Under the pieces are notes generated by a model. That model worked only from the letters and a program-made list of their open reading frames with translations. It ran no database searches and was not told the DNA's origin. From positions 1,860,001-1,924,000 of the forward strand of contig OZ219783.1 in NCBI GenBank assembly GCA_964291305.2: 64,000 bases of DNA, read 5' to 3'. Source of the stretch: VXNF01 sp964291305 (GTDB lineage: Bacteria > Actinomycetota > Acidimicrobiia > Acidimicrobiales > CATQHL01). Shown in pieces: positions 7,594 to 14,945 of this stretch. Position 1 is the first letter of the stretch, and each line of letters opens with the position of its first letter. A program made the translations under genes and the position numbers.

Positions 7594-8780
7594 TGCTGCG
7601 CTCCGAGCACTTCGGATATGAGCGACTCACGCACGTACCGCTGCGCCATCGACGCTGCGCCGATGAGCGCCGCCCGCTCTCCCAGCCTTGACGCCATCAA
7701 CTCTGGGACGATCGCCAGCAGACCTGAGAGACGCTCACCTATAGCGTCTACCAATAGCGGGTCCGCACCGACCGGACCGCCGAAAACGATTCGAGTCGGG
7801 TCGGCAATCAGGCAGAGATGCGACACTGCCAACGCCATGGCATCAGCAACCTGGCTGAAGACCGCCGCTGCCGCCGAATCGCCACGGTTCGCCGCGGCGA
7901 AGATCTCCCGAACCCCGGCGCCAGAGTCCAGGCTGGACTCGTGGCCTTCCTCGATGGCGCTGCCTAGACGCTTGCGGATCGACGGAGCCGACGCCATGTC
8001 CTCAAGCGTCACCGGCGGCTTACCGGCCGCTGGCATCGACACCACTAACGATCCCAACTCGCCTGCCGAGCCAGTGCCACCGCGATACAAAGTCCCCCCG
8101 ACCACCAAGCCCAGGCCGATGCCGGTTCCAGCGAACACGGCGGCAAAATCTCCGCTGCCATCCTCTTCGCTGAGGCTGGTCAACTCGCCCAGCGCGGCCA
8201 GGTTGACGTCGTTCTCGACGAACACCGGAGCGCCGACTTTCTCTTTGAGAAACTGCGCCACTGCCACGTCGTCGAAGCCAGGCAGGCTCAAGGACTGCTC
8301 CACCCGGTCTAGTTCGGGCCGGTAGATTCCCGGCACCCCAAGGCAGACTGCATGACACGTCGAACCCGACGCCGCCAGCATTGGCGAGACTACCTCGACC
8401 AGTTGCTCTAGGGCCGAGAGCGCATCAGGGCCGGTAGTTACCTCGACCTCGGTGACCACGTTACCCAGCAGGTCAGCGAGGCCTACTAGCAGTCTCGTAG
8501 CGCCAACCTCGGCTACGACGCAGTGTCGGGCCGATAGCACCAACTCGTAAAGCGCCGCAGGTCGTCCAATCGATCCCGAACGGTCGCTGGCTTCTGCCAG
8601 ACGAACCAGCCCCGCCGACTCCATGTCCGCCATTAGCGCCGACACCGTGGGCTTCGACAACCCGGTAGCACGAGAAATCTCGGCGCGAGAAATAAGCCCC
8701 GGATGAGAATCAAACAGCACACCAGCAATCCGCTGCCCACTCAGCAGCCGTAACATCGCCGATCCCGACGCCTTCGTCAT
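7590..8780 (-). CDS. ROK-family transcriptional regulator (probable operon repressor)
   Basis: This 396-residue protein has an N-terminal winged helix-turn-helix (about 15-70, with SRAEISRATGLSKPTVSALM as the recognition region) and a C-terminal ROK sugar-binding domain (GVPGIYRPE, ENDVNLAALGE, FAGTGIGLGLVVGG). The arrangement is that of NagC/XylR-type repressors, which sense a sugar or sugar phosphate. It is the first gene of the eight-gene operon, so autoregulation is likely. The ATG at 8780 lies only about 10 nt from a -10-like box on the minus strand, so translation may be leaderless or nearly so. I do not see the CXCGXXGC zinc motif of many ROK proteins. Confidence 0.85.
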   Translation of the reverse strand: MTKASGSAMLRLLSGQRIAGVLFDSHPGLISRAEISRATGLSKPTVSALMADMESAGLVRLAEASDRSGSIGRPAALYELVLSARHCVVAEVGATRLLVGLADLLGNVVTEVEVTTGPDALSALEQLVEVVSPMLAASGSTCHAVCLGVPGIYRPELDRVEQSLSLPGFDDVAVAQFLKEKVGAPVFVENDVNLAALGELTSLSEEDGSGDFAAVFAGTGIGLGLVVGGTLYRGGTGSAGELGSLVVSMPAAGKPPVTLEDMASAPSIRKRLGSAIEEGHESSLDSGAGVREIFAAANRGDSAAAAVFSQVADAMALAVSHLCLIADPTRIVFGGPVGADPLLVDAIGERLSGLLAIVPELMASRLGERAALIGAASMAQRYVRESLISEVLGAQQ

Positions 8781-8820
8781 ATTGTTAGTAACACTACCTT
8801 ACAAATAGGAGATGTCAAGA
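8781..8820 (-). promoter_or_regulatory. Promoter and possible ROK operator of the amino-sugar operon
   Basis: On the minus strand TTGACA (8813-8818) is followed after 16 nt by TAGTGT (8791-8796), a reasonable -35/-10 pair. The start codon lies 10 nt beyond the -10 box. Overlapping it is an imperfect inverted repeat with AT-rich arms (ATTTGTAAG at 8800-8808 and CTAACAAT at 8781-8788), which resembles the style of ROK-protein operators. The promoter is fairly convincing; the operator is tentative. Confidence 0.45.
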
Positions 8821-8894
8821 CAGCAGCTAGACGGTCAGCGCGTCTCTTGGTTCAGATCGAGGGGGTTACGCCAACGCAGTCCCGGGAAGTTGCT

Positions 8895-11393
8895 TTAGCC
8901 GGTGGGGGTGTCGGTTGGTGGGCCTGTGACCGTGTTTTTGGTAGTGTGGGTGTCTTCGGTCATGTGGATGGCGGTGTTTGGGCAGGTTATGTCGAACCGT
9001 ATTACGACACGGTTCTCGGCGTCCTGGCTGGTGGCGAGGTTGCGTTTTTGTGTAGCCGCGGCAGTAGCGCAACCCTGGGGCAGGTCTGACACCGCTACGG
9101 TGACCACACACGGCTCGGCTTGGTAGTTCAACGCGTGACGGGCGGCTCCGAAGCGGCCATCCGCGCTCTCAGCGCCGACTGTGCCCAGCACCGACTCAGA
9201 AATATTGAAATACCCCTCATGCAACGTCACCACCGATGGCGATGTCGCGTGGCCGCTGGTACCGCAAGACCGGCCCTCAGTAAACGAATAACGAGCCGAC
9301 CCGCCGCCAGGATCACCGGTAACGCTCTGCGTCACATACACACCCCTCTTAGCCACTTTCACGCTATGAGTCAAACACAACGGGCCCGCCACGACTGCTT
9401 TCACATCATCAGAACTACCCAACCAGCCATCAACACCCAACCCAACAACGACCCGCTTGCCGCAATCAGCAGCCGAAGTAGCCACAACACCACCAGCCAC
9501 CAGCTTCGCAGCCGGCGACAGCACATAAGAACCCACACGACCCTCTGTCGAGCCCTCACTAGCAGCAACAAACCCAACAGGCAAACCAGTCACAACATCG
9601 TAGCGGCAAACCCGCCCCGACGGTCCCGCCTCCTTGACCACACTCAAATACGCGACAACCCTGTCATCATTACGAGTAAAAGTACCATTCCCCTCCACCC
9701 GAGTGCGCGTGCTAACAAAACGACAAGCCGCAGCAGAACCATCCACCGGAACAGCTGAAACCCTAAACGAAGTAGCCAACACCGCGCCCACACTCGGATC
9801 AGAACCCAAATACGCCCCATCCGGATCCCTAAACCAAGACGACCCCCCAACCGAAACCGACGAACCAACAACCACCCGCACAACAGCCATAACAGACCGA
9901 GACCCAGCCACCCGCGTATCAGTAGCCGAGGAACCCACATCGCCAGGCAAATGCACCCGCGGGGGCAACACAACCGGATTAGGAGTAACTCCATCACGAC
10001 TACCCGGATTATTAGTATCAGCCGAAACAGCGTCCGACGCTCTACTGTTACCATTACTGTTCTGAGCCCGCACCCGGAAAAAGTAACGCGTCCCACTATC
10101 CAAACCAGTCACCGTATAAGAAACAGTACCCGAACCCGAACCAGGAATACTAGTCCAACTACCCCAAACAGCACCCACCAAACTAACAGGATTCTTACTC
10201 AACTGATACTGATACCCAGTAATCGAATTATCACCAGGATCCGACCACGACAAAACCACCGAACTACTACCCCCCACCACCGCAGACAACCCAGACGGCA
10301 TCGCCGGCAGCGCCAGAGTAGTAGTATAAACCGCAACCGCGGCCGACGCCTGACTGTTACCATTAGCGTTCTGAGCCCGCACCCGGAAAAAGTAACGCGT
10401 CCCACTATCCAAACCAGTCACCGTATAAGAAACAGTACCCGAACCAGGAATACTAGTCCAACTACCCCAAACAGCACCCACCAAACTAACAGGATTCTTA
10501 CTCAACTGATACTGATACCCAGTAATCGAATCATCACCAGGATCCGACCACGACAAAACCACCGAACTACTACCCCCCACCACCGCAGACAACCCAGACG
10601 GCATCGCCGGCAGCGCCATAGTAGTAGTATAAACCGCAACCGCGTCCGACGCCTGACTGTTACCATTAGCGTTCTGAGCCCGCACCCGGAAAAAGTAACG
10701 CGTCCCACTATCCAAACCAGTCACCTTATAAGAAACAGTACCCGCACCCGAACCAGAAATACTAGTCCAACTACCCCAAACAGCACTCCCCAAACTAGTA
10801 GGACCCTTACTCAACTGATACTGATACCCAGTAATCGAATCATCACCAGGATCCGACCACGACAAAACCACCGAACTACTACCCCCCACCACCGCAGACA
10901 ACCCAGACGGCATCGCCGGCAGCGCCATAGTAGTAGTAGTAGTAGTCGCAGTAGTAAAAGCCGAAACCGCGTCCGACGCTCTACTGTTACCATTAGCGTT
11001 CTGAGCCCGCACCCGGAACAAATAATACGTCCCACTATCCAAACCAGTCACCTTATAAGAAACAGTACCCGCACCCGAACCAGAAATACTAGTCCAACTA
11101 CCCCAAACAGCACTCCCCAAACTAGTAGGACCCTTACTCAACTGATACTGATACCCAGTAATCGAATCATCACCAGGATCCGACCACGACAAAACCACCG
11201 AACTACTACCCCCCACCACCGCAGACAACCCAGACGGCATCGCCGGCACCGTCGCGCTCTGCGCCTCACCGTTCCCAGAAGCAGAAGCCACGACAACCGC
11301 AGACACCAACGCGCATACCACAACCACCGCCGCGGCCAAACGACCACCCGACACCCCAACCGGACCTTCAAACCCAGTCCTTGACACGTACAT
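8895..11393 (-). CDS. Secreted protein with four fibronectin type III repeats
   Basis: This 832-residue protein has a signal peptide (hydrophobic run LAAAVVVVCALVSAVVVASA near 19-38) and four FnIII domains at about residues 48-148, 155-255, 258-358 and 360-462. Each begins PAMPSGLSAVVGG and contains VVLSWSDPGD, ITGYQYQLSK and FRVRAQN. The C-terminal 370 residues have scattered Cys and no family I recognise. No LPXTG or membrane anchor is seen. The repeats are nearly identical in DNA sequence. Codon use favours T and G in the third position, unlike the GC-ending codons of its neighbours, which suggests transfer or a different selection. The RBS GGGAG lies 9 nt from the ATG and directly behind an 11-G tract. 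A surface-exposed or secreted adhesion-like role is inference. Confidence 0.8.
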   Translation of the reverse strand: MYVSRTGFEGPVGVSGGRLAAAVVVVCALVSAVVVASASGNGEAQSATVPAMPSGLSAVVGGSSSVVLSWSDPGDDSITGYQYQLSKGPTSLGSAVWGSWTSISGSGAGTVSYKVTGLDSGTYYLFRVRAQNANGNSRASDAVSAFTTATTTTTTMALPAMPSGLSAVVGGSSSVVLSWSDPGDDSITGYQYQLSKGPTSLGSAVWGSWTSISGSGAGTVSYKVTGLDSGTRYFFRVRAQNANGNSQASDAVAVYTTTMALPAMPSGLSAVVGGSSSVVLSWSDPGDDSITGYQYQLSKNPVSLVGAVWGSWTSIPGSGTVSYTVTGLDSGTRYFFRVRAQNANGNSQASAAVAVYTTTLALPAMPSGLSAVVGGSSSVVLSWSDPGDNSITGYQYQLSKNPVSLVGAVWGSWTSIPGSGSGTVSYTVTGLDSGTRYFFRVRAQNSNGNSRASDAVSADTNNPGSRDGVTPNPVVLPPRVHLPGDVGSSATDTRVAGSRSVMAVVRVVVGSSVSVGGSSWFRDPDGAYLGSDPSVGAVLATSFRVSAVPVDGSAAACRFVSTRTRVEGNGTFTRNDDRVVAYLSVVKEAGPSGRVCRYDVVTGLPVGFVAASEGSTEGRVGSYVLSPAAKLVAGGVVATSAADCGKRVVVGLGVDGWLGSSDDVKAVVAGPLCLTHSVKVAKRGVYVTQSVTGDPGGGSARYSFTEGRSCGTSGHATSPSVVTLHEGYFNISESVLGTVGAESADGRFGAARHALNYQAEPCVVTVAVSDLPQGCATAAATQKRNLATSQDAENRVVIRFDITCPNTAIHMTEDTHTTKNTVTGPPTDTPTG
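10064..11248 (-). repeat. Four tandem FnIII-encoding repeats of about 250 bp
   Basis: Near-identical blocks lie at 10064-10314, 10373-10617, 10676-10926 and 11003-11248, spaced 309, 303 and 327 bp apart. All spacings are multiples of 3, so domains could be gained or lost in frame. Differences are concentrated in a few codons (for example KGPTSLGSAVW versus KNPVSLVGAVW) and in the linkers. This level of DNA identity implies recent duplication or gene conversion. Confidence 0.9.
10929..10946 (-). repeat. Six-copy ACT microsatellite coding a Thr linker
   Basis: Six consecutive AGT triplets on the plus strand read as six ACT Thr codons on the coding strand. They sit in the linker between the first and second FnIII domains. 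The equivalent linkers of the other domains contain only two or three Thr codons. Slippage here would change linker length by whole residues. Confidence 0.75.
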
Positions 11394-11408
11394 ATGTTTT
11401 TACTCCCA

Positions 11409-11419
11409 CCCCCCCCCCC
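11409..11419 (-). repeat. Homopolymer of 11 G (coding strand) upstream of the FnIII gene
   Basis: Eleven C residues on the plus strand read as G11 on the strand of the FnIII gene. The tract ends 15 nt before the start codon and is followed by TGGGAG, the likely ribosome binding site. Tracts of this length are prone to slippage, and here slippage would alter the spacing of promoter and leader elements rather than the reading frame. Confidence 0.8.
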
Positions 11420-11588
11420 GTCGCTCCAGGGAGTGGAGGAGACCCAGCTGATCTGCCCCGAAATCCTATACCACGTCAGAACACACTTAGAGGATTTAAA
11501 ACAAACTAGCCGCGCGCCAACCGTGCCATCCCACCTAAAAGCTGTCTCGGGGCTTTTCCCCCGCTTGTCTCGTCGTTAGGAGGTAGTC

Positions 11589-11687
11589 ATGCCCGAGATG
11601 AGAGAATCGGGTTTGTCGGTCAGGTGTTACTGCGCGACCTCCCGAAATCTCGATTCGCCGCAACTCGCTCCAACGCTGTCTGCGTGA
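11589..11687 (+). CDS. Possible 32-residue leader peptide upstream of livH
   Basis: An ATG at 11589 follows a strong Shine-Dalgarno sequence (AGGAGGT, 6 nt spacing) and opens a 32-codon frame ending at TGA 11685-11687. The peptide begins MPEMRESGLSVRCYCATSRN and contains four Leu and one Val but no run of branched-chain codons. It has no membrane segment. The good RBS and the position before a branched-chain-type ABC operon are the only support, so this may be a leader peptide, a small protein or chance. Confidence 0.35.
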   Translation: MPEMRESGLSVRCYCATSRNLDSPQLAPTLSA

Positions 11688-11746
11688 GGAGTGCAGGAGC
11701 GAATACGTGCCCGTAAAAAATGGCGGTGCCAGCGGGTAGGTTGCTG

Positions 11747-13036
11747 ATGATGCGTCGCTGCGTCGCGGTTGTCTTCCCCGCTGTGCTTCTTTTCCTGCTG
11801 CTGTGGGGAGCCAACGCCGCAGCCCAAACTACAGATGATCCGGGCACTTCCCCGCCGACCGTGCTGGAGGGGACTTTGCGGCTGGGGTTCAACCAGTTTT
11901 TCGCAGGCGTGGAAATCACGGTCGAGGATTCGTCCGGTACCCGGGTGGGGCAGGCCACCAGCAACTCCGACGGGCAGTGGGCGGTCGAGGTTCCTGTTGG
12001 AGGGACCTACAAAGTCATCCTGAACGAGAACACCCTCCCCGAGGGAATCGGGTTGCGCGGTAATCAAGAACCTACCGCCGAAGTGACGGTTGACGCCGGA
12101 GAGTCTCTAGGGGTGGTCTTCGCGGTAGGCGATGCACCGAAAGGCACTCCTTTTGGTGAACGGTTCGCCCAGACGGTGTTCAACGGCTTCAAATTCGGTC
12201 TGATCATCGCCATGAGCGCGGTCGGCTTGTCGCTGATCTACGGGACCACCGGGTTGGTGAACTTCGCCCACGGTGAGCTGGTCACCTTCGGAGCGGTAAT
12301 CGCCTGGTACTTCAATAGCTCCTGGGGAGGCCTAAACCTGATCTTCGCCGCGATCCTGGCCATGGTCGTGTGCGGGATGCTGGGCGCTGGACTGGAGTCG
12401 GGACTGTTTCGCCCGCTGCGGGCGCGGAAGCTGGCGATATTCCAGTTTGTGGTCGTCACAATCGGCTTGTCGCTACTGATTCGGCAGCTCATTCAACTTT
12501 TCTTCGGGGCCGAACCCTTGCCCTACCGCGACTTTCAGGTGCAAAAACGGTGGGAGTTCGGACCGTGGGCAATCACCCCTCGAGAGCTGACCACCGTCGC
12601 GGTCATTCTCGTAGTGCTGATAATTGTGGGGCTGATGCTCCAGCGGACTCGGTTCGGGAAAGCCACTCGAGCGGTGGCCGACAACGCCGAATTGGCCTCG
12701 GTGTCGGGAATAAACGTGAACCGGGTTGTGCTCATAGTGTGGGTGATAGGAGCAGCTCTGGCCGGGTTGGGGGGAGTGTTCGTGGGGTTGGACTCCGACA
12801 TCGACCCTTTCCTGGGCTTCCAACTCCTTCTACTCATTTTCGCCGGAGTGGAACTCGGCGGAATGGGCACGGCCTACGGCGCGCTGATCGGCTCTATCAT
12901 CATTGGCCTATTAACCGAGATCAGCACACTTTGGATCTCGCCGGAACTCAAGTTTGTGGTCCCACTGACAGCCCTCATCCTAGTTCTGCTGTTGCGCCCC
13001 CAGGGCTTGTTTGGAATCAGGGAGCGGGTGGGTTAG
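11747..13036 (+). CDS. livH: Branched-chain amino acid-type ABC permease with N-terminal secreted domain
   Basis: The C-terminal 290 residues are a LivH-type permease with about eight membrane spans, including the family blocks SLIYGTTGLVNFAHGEL and the RTRFGKATRAVADN coupling loop. Unusually, the protein begins with a clear signal peptide (MMRRCVAVVFPAVLLFLLLW, cleavage near ANAAA/QT) and then a beta-rich domain of about 100 residues (FAGVEITVEDSSGTRVGQAT, SDGQWAVEVPVGGTYKVIL) that resembles carboxypeptidase regulatory-like or SpaA-type folds. That domain would face the outside. I chose ATG 11747, preceded by GGGTAGG; ATG 11720 is an alternative with no RBS. It is the first gene of a livHMGF operon. 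Confidence 0.85.
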   Translation: MMRRCVAVVFPAVLLFLLLWGANAAAQTTDDPGTSPPTVLEGTLRLGFNQFFAGVEITVEDSSGTRVGQATSNSDGQWAVEVPVGGTYKVILNENTLPEGIGLRGNQEPTAEVTVDAGESLGVVFAVGDAPKGTPFGERFAQTVFNGFKFGLIIAMSAVGLSLIYGTTGLVNFAHGELVTFGAVIAWYFNSSWGGLNLIFAAILAMVVCGMLGAGLESGLFRPLRARKLAIFQFVVVTIGLSLLIRQLIQLFFGAEPLPYRDFQVQKRWEFGPWAITPRELTTVAVILVVLIIVGLMLQRTRFGKATRAVADNAELASVSGINVNRVVLIVWVIGAALAGLGGVFVGLDSDIDPFLGFQLLLLIFAGVELGGMGTAYGALIGSIIIGLLTEISTLWISPELKFVVPLTALILVLLLRPQGLFGIRERVG

Positions 13037-13072
13037 ATGAGTCTTGCTCCGACACCAGGGCAGGCGGTCTAA

Positions 13073-14080
13073 ATGGACTTCGACATCATTTTCGGTAATG
13101 CCGCCCGAGCAGCCTTAGGGCCCGAAGCGGTGATCTTGTGTTTGGCCGCTATCGGTCTGAACGTGCATTTCGGCTTCGGTGGCCTGCTGAACATCGGGCA
13201 AGTGGGATTTCTTATGCTGGGGGCATACGGCACCAGCGTCACAGTGGCCACCTTCGGCTGGTCACTGTGGTTGGGTATCCCCATAGCTCTGTTCCTGTCC
13301 CTGGCCTTGGCGGTGGCCCTGGGGATCCCCACGCTGAGGCTTCACCCGGTGATGTTCGCCATCGTCACCATTGCCAGCGCGGAGATAATTCGTATCCTTA
13401 TCGGCTCCACCGATGCCATTGGGCTGACCGGTGGGCCGCTCAGCGTGAGCTTCGACGCCAGCGCATTCTTCGATCTGAACCCCTACGCCGACGGCCCCCA
13501 GGATCGCTACGGCGTCGGCACCTTCTCGTTTACCGGGCAACAGATGTGGGTCATAACCGTAGGGTGGGCTCTAGTGGCGCTCATCAGCTTGGGCGTGTTC
13601 TTGATCGTGCGAAGCCCGTGGGGGCGGGTGCTGAAGTCCATCCGAGAGGACGAAGACGCTGCCCGCAGTCTGGGTAAGAACGTGTTCATTTATAAAATGC
13701 AAGCCCTGATCATCGGTGGGGTCATCGGCGGACTAGGCGGAGTCATAGATGCCATCAAGACCTCGGGGGCTGACCCCAACGGCTTCCGCCCGCAGGTTAC
13801 CTTCTTTGCCTACACCGCCTTGTTGTTAGGAGGGGCGGCGACCTACCTGGGACCGGTACTGGGGGCAGTCCTGTTCTGGTTCCTGCGGGAGTGGATCGAA
13901 TCGTTCTTGCGGCAACTGACCGCCGAGAGCTGGATGCCCAATCCGGTGGCCGACTTCCTCGATGGCTCCGAGGGAATCATTAGCGTGGCTCTGGTAGGCG
14001 TGGCCCTGGTGGTGCTTATGGTGTTCCGACCCCAAGGAATCGTGGGTAACCGCAGAGAAATGCAACTCGATGCCCAATGA
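13073..14080 (+). CDS. livM: Branched-chain amino acid-type ABC permease
   Basis: This 335-residue membrane protein is the LivM partner of the upstream LivH. It shows the family blocks IGLNVHFGFGGLLNIGQVGF near the N-terminus, RSPWGRVLKSIREDEDAARSLGKN as the coupling loop near residue 180-205, and a C-terminal FRPQGIVGNRREMQ tail. About eight to ten spans are predicted. It follows livH by 36 nt and overlaps livG by 11 nt, consistent with one transcript. Together with LivH it forms the transmembrane channel. Confidence 0.9.
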   Translation: MDFDIIFGNAARAALGPEAVILCLAAIGLNVHFGFGGLLNIGQVGFLMLGAYGTSVTVATFGWSLWLGIPIALFLSLALAVALGIPTLRLHPVMFAIVTIASAEIIRILIGSTDAIGLTGGPLSVSFDASAFFDLNPYADGPQDRYGVGTFSFTGQQMWVITVGWALVALISLGVFLIVRSPWGRVLKSIREDEDAARSLGKNVFIYKMQALIIGGVIGGLGGVIDAIKTSGADPNGFRPQVTFFAYTALLLGGAATYLGPVLGAVLFWFLREWIESFLRQLTAESWMPNPVADFLDGSEGIISVALVGVALVVLMVFRPQGIVGNRREMQLDAQ

Positions 14081-14945
14081 CATGGTCCCCGAAGTTACCT
14101 CGGCGGTGACAATGACTATCGAGCCGGAACCTATTCTGACCGTCACCCCAGTACCCGGTGTGGCTAAACCCAACCCCATCTTGACCATTGAGGGGCTAAA
14201 ACGGAGCTTCGGCGGGGTAACTGCGGTGGATGTGGACCATCTCGAGTTCGAACGGGGGATAGTCACCGCCCTGATCGGCCCCAACGGCGCAGGTAAAACC
14301 ACCATGTTCAACCTGCTTACCGGCTTCAACCAGGCCGAAAGCGGCCACTGGACGTTCAACGGTAAACCAGCTAAATCCTTGCCCCCTGACCGTCTTGCCC
14401 GCCTGGGCATGGTCCGTACCTTTCAACTCACCAAGTCGCTGGCCAAACTCTCTGTGCTGCAAAATATGCTGCTAGGCGCTCCCGACCAGACCGGTGAGCG
14501 GCTATGGGCCGCCCCGTTCCGCAAGTTGTGGCAGGCCGAGGAGCAGGCCAACACCGAGCGAGCTGAAGAGCTGCTAGAACAATTCAACCTGGCCCACAAG
14601 CGCGACGAACTGGCCGGAACCCTGTCGGGGGGTCAGCGCAAGCTGCTAGAGATGGCTCGGGCGCTGATGTCTAAACCGGCGCTCATCATGCTGGACGAGC
14701 CCATGGCCGGAGTCAACCCCGCCCTGGCCCAGTCACTTATGGGTCACATAACCCAACTAGCCATGACCGGGGTGAGCGTGATTTACATAGAGCACGATAT
14801 GGACGTGGTGTCGGGCATCAGTGACTGGGTAGTCGTGCTGGTCCAGGGAAAGGTGATAGCCGAGGGAGGTCCGTGGAAGGTAATCCACGACGAAAAAGTC
14901 ATAGATGCCTACCTAGGCCGACAACAAGATGCTGAGAGACCATGA
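14070..14945 (+). CDS. livG: Branched-chain amino acid-type ABC ATP-binding protein
   Basis: This 291-residue ATPase has Walker A GPNGAGKTT (about 70-78), signature LSGGQRKLLEMARAL (about 187-201), Walker B ALIMLDEPMAGVNP (about 205-218) and the H-loop in YIEHDMDVV. An N-terminal extension of about 30 residues (EPILTVTPVPGVAKPN region) precedes the normal LivG start, so a later start cannot be excluded. It overlaps livM by 11 nt and livF by 4 nt. It pairs with LivF to drive uptake. Confidence 0.9.
   Translation: MPNDMVPEVTSAVTMTIEPEPILTVTPVPGVAKPNPILTIEGLKRSFGGVTAVDVDHLEFERGIVTALIGPNGAGKTTMFNLLTGFNQAESGHWTFNGKPAKSLPPDRLARLGMVRTFQLTKSLAKLSVLQNMLLGAPDQTGERLWAAPFRKLWQAEEQANTERAEELLEQFNLAHKRDELAGTLSGGQRKLLEMARALMSKPALIMLDEPMAGVNPALAQSLMGHITQLAMTGVSVIYIEHDMDVVSGISDWVVVLVQGKVIAEGGPWKVIHDEKVIDAYLGRQQDAERP

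Larger units (their letters stand above)
11394..11746. promoter_or_regulatory. Divergent regulatory region between the FnIII gene and the liv operon
   Basis: This 350-bp gap must hold the promoters of two divergent units. Visible elements are the G11 tract (11409-11419), an AT-rich stretch near 11490-11505, an inverted repeat AAAAGC (11537-11542) / GCTTTT (11552-11557) followed by a C-rich run, and a short frame with a strong RBS at 11589. I could not place a confident -35/-10 pair for either direction. Confidence 0.4.

Noticed and set aside
10064..11248. CRISPR-like repeat array
   Set aside because: Units are about 250 bp, lie inside a coding frame and encode FnIII domains. No short repeats with unique spacers and no cas genes are seen.
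9951..11384. Long plus-strand frame opposite the FnIII gene (477 residues, Arg/Thr/Ser-rich)
   Set aside because: It is an antisense artefact of the repeats and codon bias of the real gene. It has no RBS or family features, and the minus-strand gene has a signal peptide and FnIII domains.
11409..11419. Poly-G tract as a sequencing or assembly artefact
   Set aside because: Not fully rejected: homopolymer length is error-prone and needs read-level checking. I kept it as a finding because the tract itself is plainly present and well placed.
11707..11739. Ten-codon frame starting at GTG with AGGAG upstream, just before livH
   Set aside because: It is very short and likely arises by chance from a purine-rich leader. 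It is noted only because it lies between the candidate leader peptide and livH.
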